42,033 nucleotides of DNA from Bacteroidota bacterium (GTDB taxonomy: Bacteria; Bacteroidota; Ignavibacteria; Kapaibacteriales; UBA2268), in NCBI GenBank assembly GCA_024278075.1, contig JAJRTW010000240.1, forward strand, positions 1-42,033, given 5' to 3'. The position numbers and the translations under genes are program-made. The notes below the pieces were generated by a model. It did not search any database, was not told the origin of the DNA, and saw only the letters and a list, made by a program, of their open reading frames with translations. Shown here one piece after another: positions 19,973-28,857 of the stretch (positions within the stretch are counted from its first letter, which is position 1; each line of letters opens with the position of its first letter).

Positions 19973-20680
19973 TTATTTCCTATAGTTGCATTCGCGGCGC
20001 ATGCAGTCCGCACAGTGGTATGATTTACTTTGGACATTTTCTCCAATTCCAATAATACCGCTGATGGATTTGGATGGGTACATGAATGAAGAGTCTGTCA
20101 ATCTGATACCGCAGAAGCCCGAGGGGAAGAAATCGAACACCTTCCTCTGCTCTTCAACTTCCCAGCCGCAATACCCGGGGCTGAACCTGTTGGTCAATCG
20201 ATATTCGAAGAATTCCATTTGAGTTGCAAGCTGCTCGTGGATTTTATCCATAGCCGATTCCACGATTGCAGATCCAATAGTATCAACTATATAACTATCG
20301 AGTATATTCCCCTTGGCATATAATGACCTCGACATCGTATCTATCCCTGCCCCTGCCGTGCATATAAACAATGCAATCATCTCCGAATTTCTGATCTGGC
20401 TTGTAATGATTTCATCTGTATGAAACTCGACGTCATCAACTATAATTGTTTTATCTTCTATAATTTTGACATCATTACAAATAATATACCCGCCTTTTAT
20501 CGCACTGATCTCGGTAGTCTTGCCCAAATACTCCTCAATTAACCCTGGGATGTTGTCAGGGATTTTGTCGTGATAACCTTTATCGGAATATCCCATCATA
20601 CCGGTTATCATCGATATTGGAATATCAAGGTCAAGGATGTGGTAGTGAAATTCGTAAATGTTACTATTGAGTAAAGTCAT
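19973..20680 (-). CDS. Stand-alone cobalamin-dependent methionine synthase activation-domain protein
   Basis: NRFSPGYCGWEVEEQRKVFDFFPSGFCGIRLTDSSFMYPSKSISGIIGIG; C-term CADCMRRECNYR. Confidence 0.88.
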   Translation of the reverse strand: MTLLNSNIYEFHYHILDLDIPISMITGMMGYSDKGYHDKIPDNIPGLIEEYLGKTTEISAIKGGYIICNDVKIIEDKTIIVDDVEFHTDEIITSQIRNSEMIALFICTAGAGIDTMSRSLYAKGNILDSYIVDTIGSAIVESAMDKIHEQLATQMEFFEYRLTNRFSPGYCGWEVEEQRKVFDFFPSGFCGIRLTDSSFMYPSKSISGIIGIGENVQSKSYHCADCMRRECNYRK

Positions 20681-21608
20681 AATCTGAAATAATATTTTTA
20701 ATTGCTACAATATGTTCGGGCGTGGTTCCGCAGCAGCCGCCGACAATATTTGTACCGGCCTTTATAAGCGCAACCACGGCAGAGGCCATCTTCGAAGGCG
20801 AATCCGGGAATGAAATCGCCCCGTTTTCATATTCTGGTTTGCCTGCATTGGCATGAATCAATATAGGTATATTCTTGCTTGTCCGGCGGATTTCCTTTGC
20901 AATGGGGGTCATATCATCGATGCCATTTCCACAATTCGCCCCAATGATGTCTGCTCCGGAATCTACTATTATATTCGTGAAATCGGCAGGAGTAACACCC
21001 ATCATAGTGTGATAACTGCCGCCGGCAGATATATCAAAGCCCATAGTACAAATAATTTCGAGTGTAGTATTATCTTTTGCAGCCTTAACTGCCAATGCTG
21101 CTTCTTCAATGTCAGACATTGTTTCAATAATAATAGCATCGGCCCCGCCTTTTTCCAAGGCTGCGGCCTGAGCTGAAAACACATCATAGATTTCATCTTT
21201 CGTTATATCGCCCGTTATCAGCATTTTGCCCGTTGGGCCTATCGACCCCAACACAATTGAATCACCGGCAGCTTCCCTTGATATTTCGGCAGCGGCAATG
21301 TTTAATTCCTCCGCCCGGCGGTCCAATCCGAAGCCCTTCAAAGTTATACTGTTGCCGCCAAAACTATTGGTCTCTATCATATCGGAACCAGCGTTTATAT
21401 AGCTTTGCGCAATATCGAGCACATCGCTCCTTCTTTCTATGTTCCAGAGTTCGGGGCATTCGCCTGCCCGCAGACCTTTAGCCATAAGGCAAGTCCCCCA
21501 TGCTCCGTCCGAGACGAGAATTTTCTTTGTTTTAAGAAGCTGTGTGATTTTATTAATAACTATTGATTCCTTTAATTTTGCTATTGATTCGGTTCTATGG
21601 GGTTGCAT
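20664..21608 (-). CDS. Homocysteine S-methyltransferase (MetH N-terminal/BHMT-like domain)
   Basis: SDGAWGTCLMAKGL; ETNSFGGNSITL; GANCGNGIDDM; NIVGGCCGTTPEHI zinc motif. Confidence 0.92.
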   Translation of the reverse strand: MQPHRTESIAKLKESIVINKITQLLKTKKILVSDGAWGTCLMAKGLRAGECPELWNIERRSDVLDIAQSYINAGSDMIETNSFGGNSITLKGFGLDRRAEELNIAAAEISREAAGDSIVLGSIGPTGKMLITGDITKDEIYDVFSAQAAALEKGGADAIIIETMSDIEEAALAVKAAKDNTTLEIICTMGFDISAGGSYHTMMGVTPADFTNIIVDSGADIIGANCGNGIDDMTPIAKEIRRTSKNIPILIHANAGKPEYENGAISFPDSPSKMASAVVALIKAGTNIVGGCCGTTPEHIVAIKNIISDYDFTQ

Positions 21609-21642
21609 ATAGATATAACAAACCCCTCAAAGACCTAATCCC

Positions 21643-22392
21643 CTATCTTACAATTGCTTTATTCAAAATATCCACAGCCTCCAGCGGGCCGGCGGCATAG
21701 AAATCCGCCCCGATGGCATCGCAAAACTTTTGAGAAACCGGTGCTCCGCCAATCAGAATTTTTGTTGCGGGATTGTTATCTTTAATTGCCTTAACGGCCG
21801 ATTCCATATTAGCCATAGATGTTGTTAGCAGTGCCGACAGGCCAACAGCACACCCGGGATTATCTTCAATCGCATCGAGGAATTGCTCGTTTTGGACATC
21901 AACACCCAGGTCGACTACTTTCCATCCGCCGCCTTCGACCATCATAGCAACAATCCTTTTGCCAATGTCGTGCAGATCGCCCATGGCGGTACCAATAACG
22001 AAAGTACCTTTGGTTTTCACTTCGCCCGAGCGGAAGAATGGCTCTAAGTGTTTCATCCCGGCTGCCATGGCCTTTGCAGCCATCAGGACTTCCGGGACGA
22101 ATACTTCGTTCCGGCGGAATTTTACACCAATTCTCGAGATCCCGGCAACGAGGCCATCCGATAGAATACGTTCGGGGCCAATCCCACTTTTCAGTGCCTC
22201 CCCAGCCAATTCGTCGGCTCCGTCGGTGCCTTTCATATCCGGCGGGTAGGGCGAAAGCCTGTTGATTTTACCGAATTCTATGCACCGGGCGAGTTTTTCT
22301 AATAATTCTGACATAACAACAATTTGGATATAATTATCAGCTTTTTGGCATAAATTAAAATATATGAAAGTGATTGTTTTGAAATATATCAA
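21643..22392 (-). CDS. Corrinoid (B12-binding) methyltransferase protein
   Basis: GTAMGDLHDIGKRIVAMMVEGGGWKVVDLGVDV (DxHxxG) ... SALLTTSM ... ILIGGAPV. Confidence 0.92.
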   Translation of the reverse strand: MIYFKTITFIYFNLCQKADNYIQIVVMSELLEKLARCIEFGKINRLSPYPPDMKGTDGADELAGEALKSGIGPERILSDGLVAGISRIGVKFRRNEVFVPEVLMAAKAMAAGMKHLEPFFRSGEVKTKGTFVIGTAMGDLHDIGKRIVAMMVEGGGWKVVDLGVDVQNEQFLDAIEDNPGCAVGLSALLTTSMANMESAVKAIKDNNPATKILIGGAPVSQKFCDAIGADFYAAGPLEAVDILNKAIVR

Positions 22393-22423
22393 TTTTTAGG
22401 TTAATTTAATAATTATTGTTACA

Positions 22424-22709
22424 AGTGTCCGGTTAAAAAGCAGCCAATTGGGGATATTGGCAGCATTAAACTCCATTTTGATCTATATTTGGCTATTATG
22501 GATGCGATTTTGAAATCAGCGAAATATAATACTAAAGCATGTCATACCGGACCCCGATCCGGTATCCATCTTAAATATAGCAAATAGCCTATGAATACTG
22601 GATTCCCGCTGGAGTTTATCCTGAGCGAAGCCGAAGGGCTCAGGATGACAGAACAAAATATTCAGGTACATATTATAAGTGGTTCTCATTTTTTAACCGG
22701 ACACTACTG
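22424..22709. repeat. MITE-like element, family B
   Basis: agtgtccggttaaaaag at left, ttttttaaccggacactactg at right; internal palindromic module 22548-22651. Confidence 0.85.
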
Positions 22710-22817
22710 AATTATTGCTAATAAATAAATTGCTGAATATAATTCAGATACGGAAGCAATATTTCGTACTGGCCACATATATCAACATCATTTACACATA
22801 ATACGAAAGGGGTAAAA

Positions 22818-23204
22818 ATGAATTTATTAGTATTCGCCGGCGGAGTTCTTGGAACATTCGCAACTATTGGCCATTTCACCTTGGGCAGCAAGCGATTTTT
22901 GAAGCCCATGCTCGATTCGAATATGGAAGAAGTTCCGAAGAAGGTTATGCACAGCATTTACCATTTCTTATCTGTTTTCATGATATTATCTTCATTGGCA
23001 CTTTTGATGATTGGAGCAAATATTATTGACCACGAAGGTTTTAATATGCTTGGCCAGTTCATAGCCGCCAACTATCTGTGCTTCACTTTCTGGCAGATAG
23101 TTTTAATACTTATAACCAAGATCGAAGGTGGATTGATTAAGTTTTACCAATGGATGATATTTTTTGTTATCTCCTGCCTTGCATGGTTTGGCTCGCAGGG
23201 TTGA
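22818..23204 (+). CDS. Small multi-pass membrane protein, unknown function
   Basis: 128 aa with about four hydrophobic segments; preceded by aaaggggtaaaa. Confidence 0.7.
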   Translation: MNLLVFAGGVLGTFATIGHFTLGSKRFLKPMLDSNMEEVPKKVMHSIYHFLSVFMILSSLALLMIGANIIDHEGFNMLGQFIAANYLCFTFWQIVLILITKIEGGLIKFYQWMIFFVISCLAWFGSQG

Positions 23205-23400
23205 TAATCATTGCTTTATTAAATCTGTTATTATACATTTCCGGCTAAAGGTTACAAAGTATCATTATACAGAAATGATATAAATATCTTTGGAGGGGAT
23301 AGTGAGAGAAAAATTTCAGATATGTATTGCTTATCGCAATATAAATATAATATATTCTGCTATTCATTTCCATTAATAATTCACATTAGCGGAGCATCCA

Positions 23401-23586
23401 ATGACTTCATTCGACGAATGTCCTAACTGTGGCAGAGAAGCAACCGAAGGGTTTTCACATAATTACTTCCCTGTATATAAATGTTTAGAGTGTGGTGAAT
23501 ACTACTGTGAAGATTGCTCCGAGGGAGATGACTGCCCTTCTTGCGGTTTGTCAGATTATTGTACAATCGGTAAAGTATACGCATAA
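23401..23586 (+). CDS. Small zinc-ribbon protein
   Basis: CPNCG, CLECGEYYCEDC, CPSCG cysteine pairs in 61 aa. Confidence 0.65.
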   Translation: MTSFDECPNCGREATEGFSHNYFPVYKCLECGEYYCEDCSEGDDCPSCGLSDYCTIGKVYA

Positions 23587-23771
23587 AACCACCTGCCCGG
23601 TTGTTAGTTTCTGCAATACGACTGCCTCGATACTTGCATTTCCAAACAGGTGAGACTGCGTGAAAAAACCGAAAATTCATAGAATGTAATTCCGAACGAA
23701 GCCACTTGTGGCGTAGTGAAGAATCCATTATTTAAAGTTAGAGCCAAATATAAAGTTCCCGTTCTTCCTTT

Positions 23772-23805
23772 CCACGAGCTAAAGCAACCGGTTGCAAGCT
23801 CGTGG
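23772..23805. repeat. REP-like hairpin CCACGAGCT...AGCTCGTGG
   Basis: 9-bp stem; same motif as 32783-32926. Confidence 0.7.
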
Positions 23806-23851
23806 CTATTAATCTTATTTCAATTGACAGCTAACGACTAAAAGCTATCGT

Positions 23852-23930
23852 CCAGCGACTTTCGACCAGCAACTATTGTCCAGCGACTATCGACCAGCGA
23901 CTTGTGGCCAGCGACTTGTGGCCAGCGACT
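23852..23930. repeat. 14-bp tandem repeat (ccagcgacttgtgg-like) x ~5.6
   Basis: ccagcgactttcga / ccagcaactattgt / ccagcgactatcga / ccagcgacttgtgg x2 / ccagcgact. Confidence 0.9.
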
Positions 23931-24033
23931 CCCCTTTCAATCCCCAAATCCAATAATCATTTGCTTTTTAATCATATTATTAGCAAATTTACTACCAGCC
24001 TTAATCATTCAAACAATATTAACATAATCAGCA

Positions 24034-25782
24034 ATGAAAAGAACCGAAGAATTATATCGCCAGCTTAAAAAAAGTCAATTGATAGCGCTCCTATCGCCGG
24101 CAAGCCCCGAGCAGTGCGTGGATGCCTACGAAATACTGAATCCATATAACATTACACTCGAAATTGCTTTCAGAACTAAATATGCCCTAAAAGGGATTGA
24201 AGCAATCATCGAAAAACACCCCGAGGCCCTGCTGCTGGCCGGCACTATAATGACAGCCAGGGATGCCAGGGATGCAATCGAAGCCGGTGCGGCCGGGATC
24301 GTATCGGCGGATTATATTCTTTCCGTCACCGATGTCTGCGTTGAGAACGACATAATGTATATCCCGGGCGGGCTGTCCGACGCCGGCAAACAGCTTGCAC
24401 AAAAGGCCGCTCTCTACGGCTGCGGCCTGAACGAACTTATGGTGAAATATCCCTATCAATGGATCTATAAATTGTTCCCGGCAATTACATCGGCAACATC
24501 AAATGCGGAAATTGCCCGGGCGTGGAAAGAACCATATAGTGATTTATCTGTGGTTTATACCGGCGGCGTTAGCGAAGACAACTTGCAGGAATTATTAACC
24601 GTTGACCCGAAGGGAATATTCTGCGGCTCTGCATTAACCAGAAACATCGACAATCCTGCGCTAATGAAAAAAAACATTGAAGCATGGATTGAAATAGTGG
24701 AAAGCCAAAAGAAGCATAAAATGGATTCTACTAAAAGAATTTACCGGAAAAAAGAAGATATTAAGAAGATAATTACTTTTGGCGAAATAATGCTCCGCCT
24801 GTCGCCTCCGGGCCATCAGCGGTTTATTCAGGCAAGAAGCTTCGATGCCTCGTTCGGCGGTGCCGAGGCCAATGTTGCGGTGTCATTGGCAAATTACGGC
24901 CTGAACTCCTATTTCGTAACGGCCGTGCCCGGCAATGAACTTGGCTCTGCTGCGATTAATGCAATACGGAGTTTTGGGGTCAAAACGAAATATTGCATCA
25001 GTAATGACAACCGCCTGGGCATATATTTCCTGGAAAACGGCGGTGCCCAAAGGCCGTCGAAAGTAATTTATGACCGCAAACGAACAGCTATCTCCAAAGC
25101 GCTGCCCGGGCAGATCGACTGGGACGCTGTCTTTAAAGATGCCGGGTGGTTTCATTGGTCGGGAATAACGCCGGCACTTAGCCATTCGGCTGAAGTTGTT
25201 ACCCGCGAGGCACTTAAGGCTGCCAGCAAGGCAGGTGTTACAATCAGTGTTGACCTAAACTACCGCCAGAATCTGTGGCCGCAGGAAAAGGCATGTGCTG
25301 TTATGTCGGGGCTTATGGAATATGTTGATATATGCCTATGCAACGAAGAGGATGCCGAAAAGGTATTTGGTATCAAGGCCGAATCGTCGATTGTAGCTTC
25401 GGGGAAATTGGTTGTGAGCAGCTACAAAGACGTTGCAACTCAACTTGCCAACAGGTTTGATTTCAAGAAAGTGGCAATCACTCTGCGCGAAAGCATAAGT
25501 GCTTCTGATAACAACTGGTCTGCCTGCTTATACAATGGGGATAAATTTATGACAAGCAATAAATATAAGATGCATATTATTGACCGCGTTGGCAGCGGCG
25601 ATGCCTTTAGTGCCGGACTTATTTATGGAATAGTCTCCGGCTTGCCGGACAGCGAAGCATTGGAATTTGCTACGGCCGCAGCTTGCCTGAAGCATACTAT
25701 TCATGGCGATTTCAATCTTGTTACGGCAGAGGAAGTAGAGAGATTAGCGGCTGGAAACACAAGCGGCAGGGTTGTTAGGTAG
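24034..25782 (+). CDS. Fusion: KDPG aldolase-like (N-term) and PfkB-family 2-keto-3-deoxygluconate kinase-like (C-term)
   Basis: Aldolase: LEIAFRT, AGTIMTARDA, YKLFPA; kinase: FGEIMLRLSPPGHQRFIQA, FGGAEANVAVSLA, IDRVGSGDAFSAGLIYG. Confidence 0.9.
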   Translation: MKRTEELYRQLKKSQLIALLSPASPEQCVDAYEILNPYNITLEIAFRTKYALKGIEAIIEKHPEALLLAGTIMTARDARDAIEAGAAGIVSADYILSVTDVCVENDIMYIPGGLSDAGKQLAQKAALYGCGLNELMVKYPYQWIYKLFPAITSATSNAEIARAWKEPYSDLSVVYTGGVSEDNLQELLTVDPKGIFCGSALTRNIDNPALMKKNIEAWIEIVESQKKHKMDSTKRIYRKKEDIKKIITFGEIMLRLSPPGHQRFIQARSFDASFGGAEANVAVSLANYGLNSYFVTAVPGNELGSAAINAIRSFGVKTKYCISNDNRLGIYFLENGGAQRPSKVIYDRKRTAISKALPGQIDWDAVFKDAGWFHWSGITPALSHSAEVVTREALKAASKAGVTISVDLNYRQNLWPQEKACAVMSGLMEYVDICLCNEEDAEKVFGIKAESSIVASGKLVVSSYKDVATQLANRFDFKKVAITLRESISASDNNWSACLYNGDKFMTSNKYKMHIIDRVGSGDAFSAGLIYGIVSGLPDSEALEFATAAACLKHTIHGDFNLVTAEEVERLAAGNTSGRVVR

Positions 25783-26090
25783 ATAGGTATTTAGGTTGTT
25801 AGGGGGTTAGGAAGTTAGGTAGAATATAACCTAAATTCCCCCTTAGAAGGGGGATTAAGGGGGATGACAATCAATTACAATTACCAATTACGGTTACATG
25901 TATCAGATATCAGGCATCAGGACGGGAAGTTCTGATGCCTCAACAACAAATACGTAGGGGATGGTTCCAAACCATCCCGTTATTTCAATGAATTCGGGAT
26001 GCGGAATTAATCTAAATGCCATTGATATAGTTATCCTAACGCGCAGGTTGCGAACCTGCCCATACGGAAATACATTTATTATATGAACAT

Positions 26091-26355
26091 ACTACTGTCC
26101 GGTTAAAAATGAGAGCAGTACTTAATATAAACCTGAATACTATGACTTGTCATTGCGGAACTTGTTTCAGAATCCAGTATTCATGGGCTGTATGGCTATA
26201 TTAAGATGGATGCCGGATCGGGGTCCGGCATGACAGCTTTAGTATTATTTTTACGCTATGTCTATAATCACATCTAAATCAGCACAATATAGGTCAGAAT
26301 GGAGATTGCTACCGCGAATACCACATATTATCCGTATTTTAACCGGACAATACTG
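26091..26355. repeat. MITE-like element, family B
   Basis: tactactgtccggttaaaaat ... attttaaccggacaatactg; right half matches 16249-16513. Confidence 0.85.
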
Positions 26356-26383
26356 ATATGAACACAATAACTAAATCCAACTA

Positions 26384-28438
26384 ATGATAAAATTCGAAGA
26401 GCATTTCTACGACGACGACCCGTGCAAAGGCCACCCCGATGGCCGCACTAAACTGCCGGGCTGCTCATATTTCTTCATCGGCAATGGCCTTGTGCAGGCT
26501 GCCGTGCAGTTCTCTCCGGCTGGCGAGGGCAGCCACTACGGCCTGCTGATTATGAATCCGGCACAATTAAGAAAGAAGAGTGAGGCTTTAACATTCGATA
26601 CCGAAACGGGACTTGAAAAATCAATGCTTACCGTTGCGGAATCGGAGGAGAATATCGAATATAGTAATATCAAATTCGATACGATTAATGCGGAATGGAA
26701 CTACGATTCCGGTGTTCCCGCAGTTTCGATTATCCGGTCAAATGACAGAACCCGGGTAGAGGAAATATTCATTTGCCCTGACAGGATAAAGCCGGAATTA
26801 ATAAGAGAAATCAGGATTAAAAACAAGTCGAAATCGCAAATCAAAATCAATCTGCAAACCGGATTGCCGGGTAAATCAATTGAAGCTATTTGTAATTTAA
26901 ACGAAAACGAAGAAAGGAATCTATACATATCTTATCACCTGCTTGAAGCCGAAAATGCTTATGAAATTAGATTAATCCCGAAAGCAAAACCCGATAAGAG
27001 TTGGGTTGACTATTGGAATAGCAGAACCTCGCTTTCAATTCAATCATCGTTATTAGATCATTTCTTCAGAACCTCGGCCCATCAATTAAATGCAATGGTA
27101 TCCGGCTCGGGGAAGATAGACGCAAGCATCTGGCAGTACAACCGCGAGTGGGTGCGCGACCACTCTATGATGTGCATCGGCTTGATTCTTTCCGGCCACC
27201 GGCAAACCGCCGGAATTTTATTGCAAAGGCTGTTGGATGAATTTGTCTGCGGCGATGGCGACACGATTGATTCGGGCAAGCGTCGCCGCCCCGATGATGT
27301 GGAACTTGACCAAAACGGTGTGCTGCTCTATGCCATCGAGACTTACTATCTCTGGACAGGTAATATTGAATTCGTTAAACGGAATTGGCAAAAAATATCA
27401 TTAACAGCTGATTATTTGTTAAAAGATATTTTTACTCACAAGCCCTCAGGCCTGCTGCATAACAAGCGTGAGTATTGGGAGAGGCATTCGGCGCATGGCA
27501 TCGAAGCGGGTATGGAGCTTGCCTATCAGGTATATGCTGTTAAAGGGCTTCTGTCTGCGGCGGCTTTGGCGAGGATAATCTCAAAAGAAAATGAATCGAA
27601 GAAATGGCAGGAAAAGGCTGATGGAATATGGGATTCGGCCATAAATCATCCGATATTTTCATTGGTTGACGAGTGTGGTTTCATCAAAAGGCGAAATACG
27701 AATGGAAATCCGCAGGAAACTATAAGCATAACCGACAAAGCCGATTTGCCCGATGGCGTGCCGCTGAGTTCGACGGGCCGCCACTACCTGAACCCCGATA
27801 GCTCGGCCGTTTTGCCGATTGCCCTCGGATTGATTTCGCCCGATTCTGAAACTGCAAATAATATTATGACATCAACCATGGAATCGATCGAGGAATTGTG
27901 GAACCAGCAATGGAGCGGCGGCGGATATGGCCGCTATCATATATCGTCCGAACCGGATTCGCCCGGACCGTGGACTTTCCCATCTCTATTCATTGCAAGG
28001 GCTTATATGGAAATGGGGCGGTACGGTGAAGTGCAAGGGGTGCTGGACTGGCTTAGCTCTCTGTCCGGAGCTTTATCGGGGACGTGGCACGAATTCTATG
28101 GCCGCCGCCTGTCGCCGCCATTCCCGCAAGTTGGCATTCCGCCCTGGACATGGGCTGAAATTATCAATCTGACCGTTCATCACATCCTCGGCATCCGGCC
28201 CGAAGAAGAACATATTAGAATACGGCCGCGGCTGCTGCCGGGAATGAATGAAATTAAAGGCAGATTTCCTATTAGAAATATTATGATACATCTTGAAATA
28301 AAAGTAGATAATACAATCTCCGAAGCAGAGTTCGAAGCTAATGTTGATTTGGTTGAAGTGAATGAATGTGAAGTGCTGCTTCCGTATTCCGATGAGGATA
28401 TTTTCTTGAAGATTATTCTGCCGGCTGGTGGGAAATAA
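26384..28438 (+). CDS. Six-hairpin (glucoamylase-like) glycoside hydrolase
   Basis: SIWQYNREWVRDHSMMCIGLILSGH; WERHSAHGIEAGMELAYQVYAVKGL; alpha/alpha-toroid style C-term. Confidence 0.7.
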   Translation: MIKFEEHFYDDDPCKGHPDGRTKLPGCSYFFIGNGLVQAAVQFSPAGEGSHYGLLIMNPAQLRKKSEALTFDTETGLEKSMLTVAESEENIEYSNIKFDTINAEWNYDSGVPAVSIIRSNDRTRVEEIFICPDRIKPELIREIRIKNKSKSQIKINLQTGLPGKSIEAICNLNENEERNLYISYHLLEAENAYEIRLIPKAKPDKSWVDYWNSRTSLSIQSSLLDHFFRTSAHQLNAMVSGSGKIDASIWQYNREWVRDHSMMCIGLILSGHRQTAGILLQRLLDEFVCGDGDTIDSGKRRRPDDVELDQNGVLLYAIETYYLWTGNIEFVKRNWQKISLTADYLLKDIFTHKPSGLLHNKREYWERHSAHGIEAGMELAYQVYAVKGLLSAAALARIISKENESKKWQEKADGIWDSAINHPIFSLVDECGFIKRRNTNGNPQETISITDKADLPDGVPLSSTGRHYLNPDSSAVLPIALGLISPDSETANNIMTSTMESIEELWNQQWSGGGYGRYHISSEPDSPGPWTFPSLFIARAYMEMGRYGEVQGVLDWLSSLSGALSGTWHEFYGRRLSPPFPQVGIPPWTWAEIINLTVHHILGIRPEEEHIRIRPRLLPGMNEIKGRFPIRNIMIHLEIKVDNTISEAEFEANVDLVEVNECEVLLPYSDEDIFLKIILPAGGK

Positions 28439-28480
28439 CAATCATGGATTGCTAATTGCGGGAGTAATGACAAAAGAATA

Positions 28481-28714
28481 TTATACGGATATGGCTTGAT
28501 TGAAGTTCTTCATTTGTTCGATGGCTAAATCAGTATCCGGCAAAGGGATGTTCATACCGGCAGCAGTTTCAACCCACAGTTTAGTTACTAATTCAAGCTC
28601 GTCAAGACACTCCTTGAGGGTTTCTCCCTGTGCCAGGCAGCCCGGCAAAGCCAATATTTCGGAAACATACCCGCCCTCCGGCTCGCAAGGATAAATTACT
28701 ACGGGGTATTTCAT
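28481..28714 (-). CDS. Orphan HicB-family protein
   Basis: YPCEPEGGYVSEILALPGCLAQGETLKECLDELELVTKLWVE; no adjacent hicA found. Confidence 0.85.
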   Translation of the reverse strand: MKYPVVIYPCEPEGGYVSEILALPGCLAQGETLKECLDELELVTKLWVETAAGMNIPLPDTDLAIEQMKNFNQAISV

Positions 28715-28857
28715 AAATCACTCCTTTTGTTATTCATTTCTATCAAATCAATTACTCTTCTAATATAGACGGACTTAACACGTTTATTGTGGACAGGAAT
28801 TACCCAACCACAACCAATTTTTTTATAAATTAAACAAAAAAATCAATATATTGATTA

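Noticed and set aside
25769-25822. TTAGG-rich stretch at the end of the aldolase-kinase gene as a telomere-like repeat
   Set aside because: Irregular spacing and length; low-complexity tail only.
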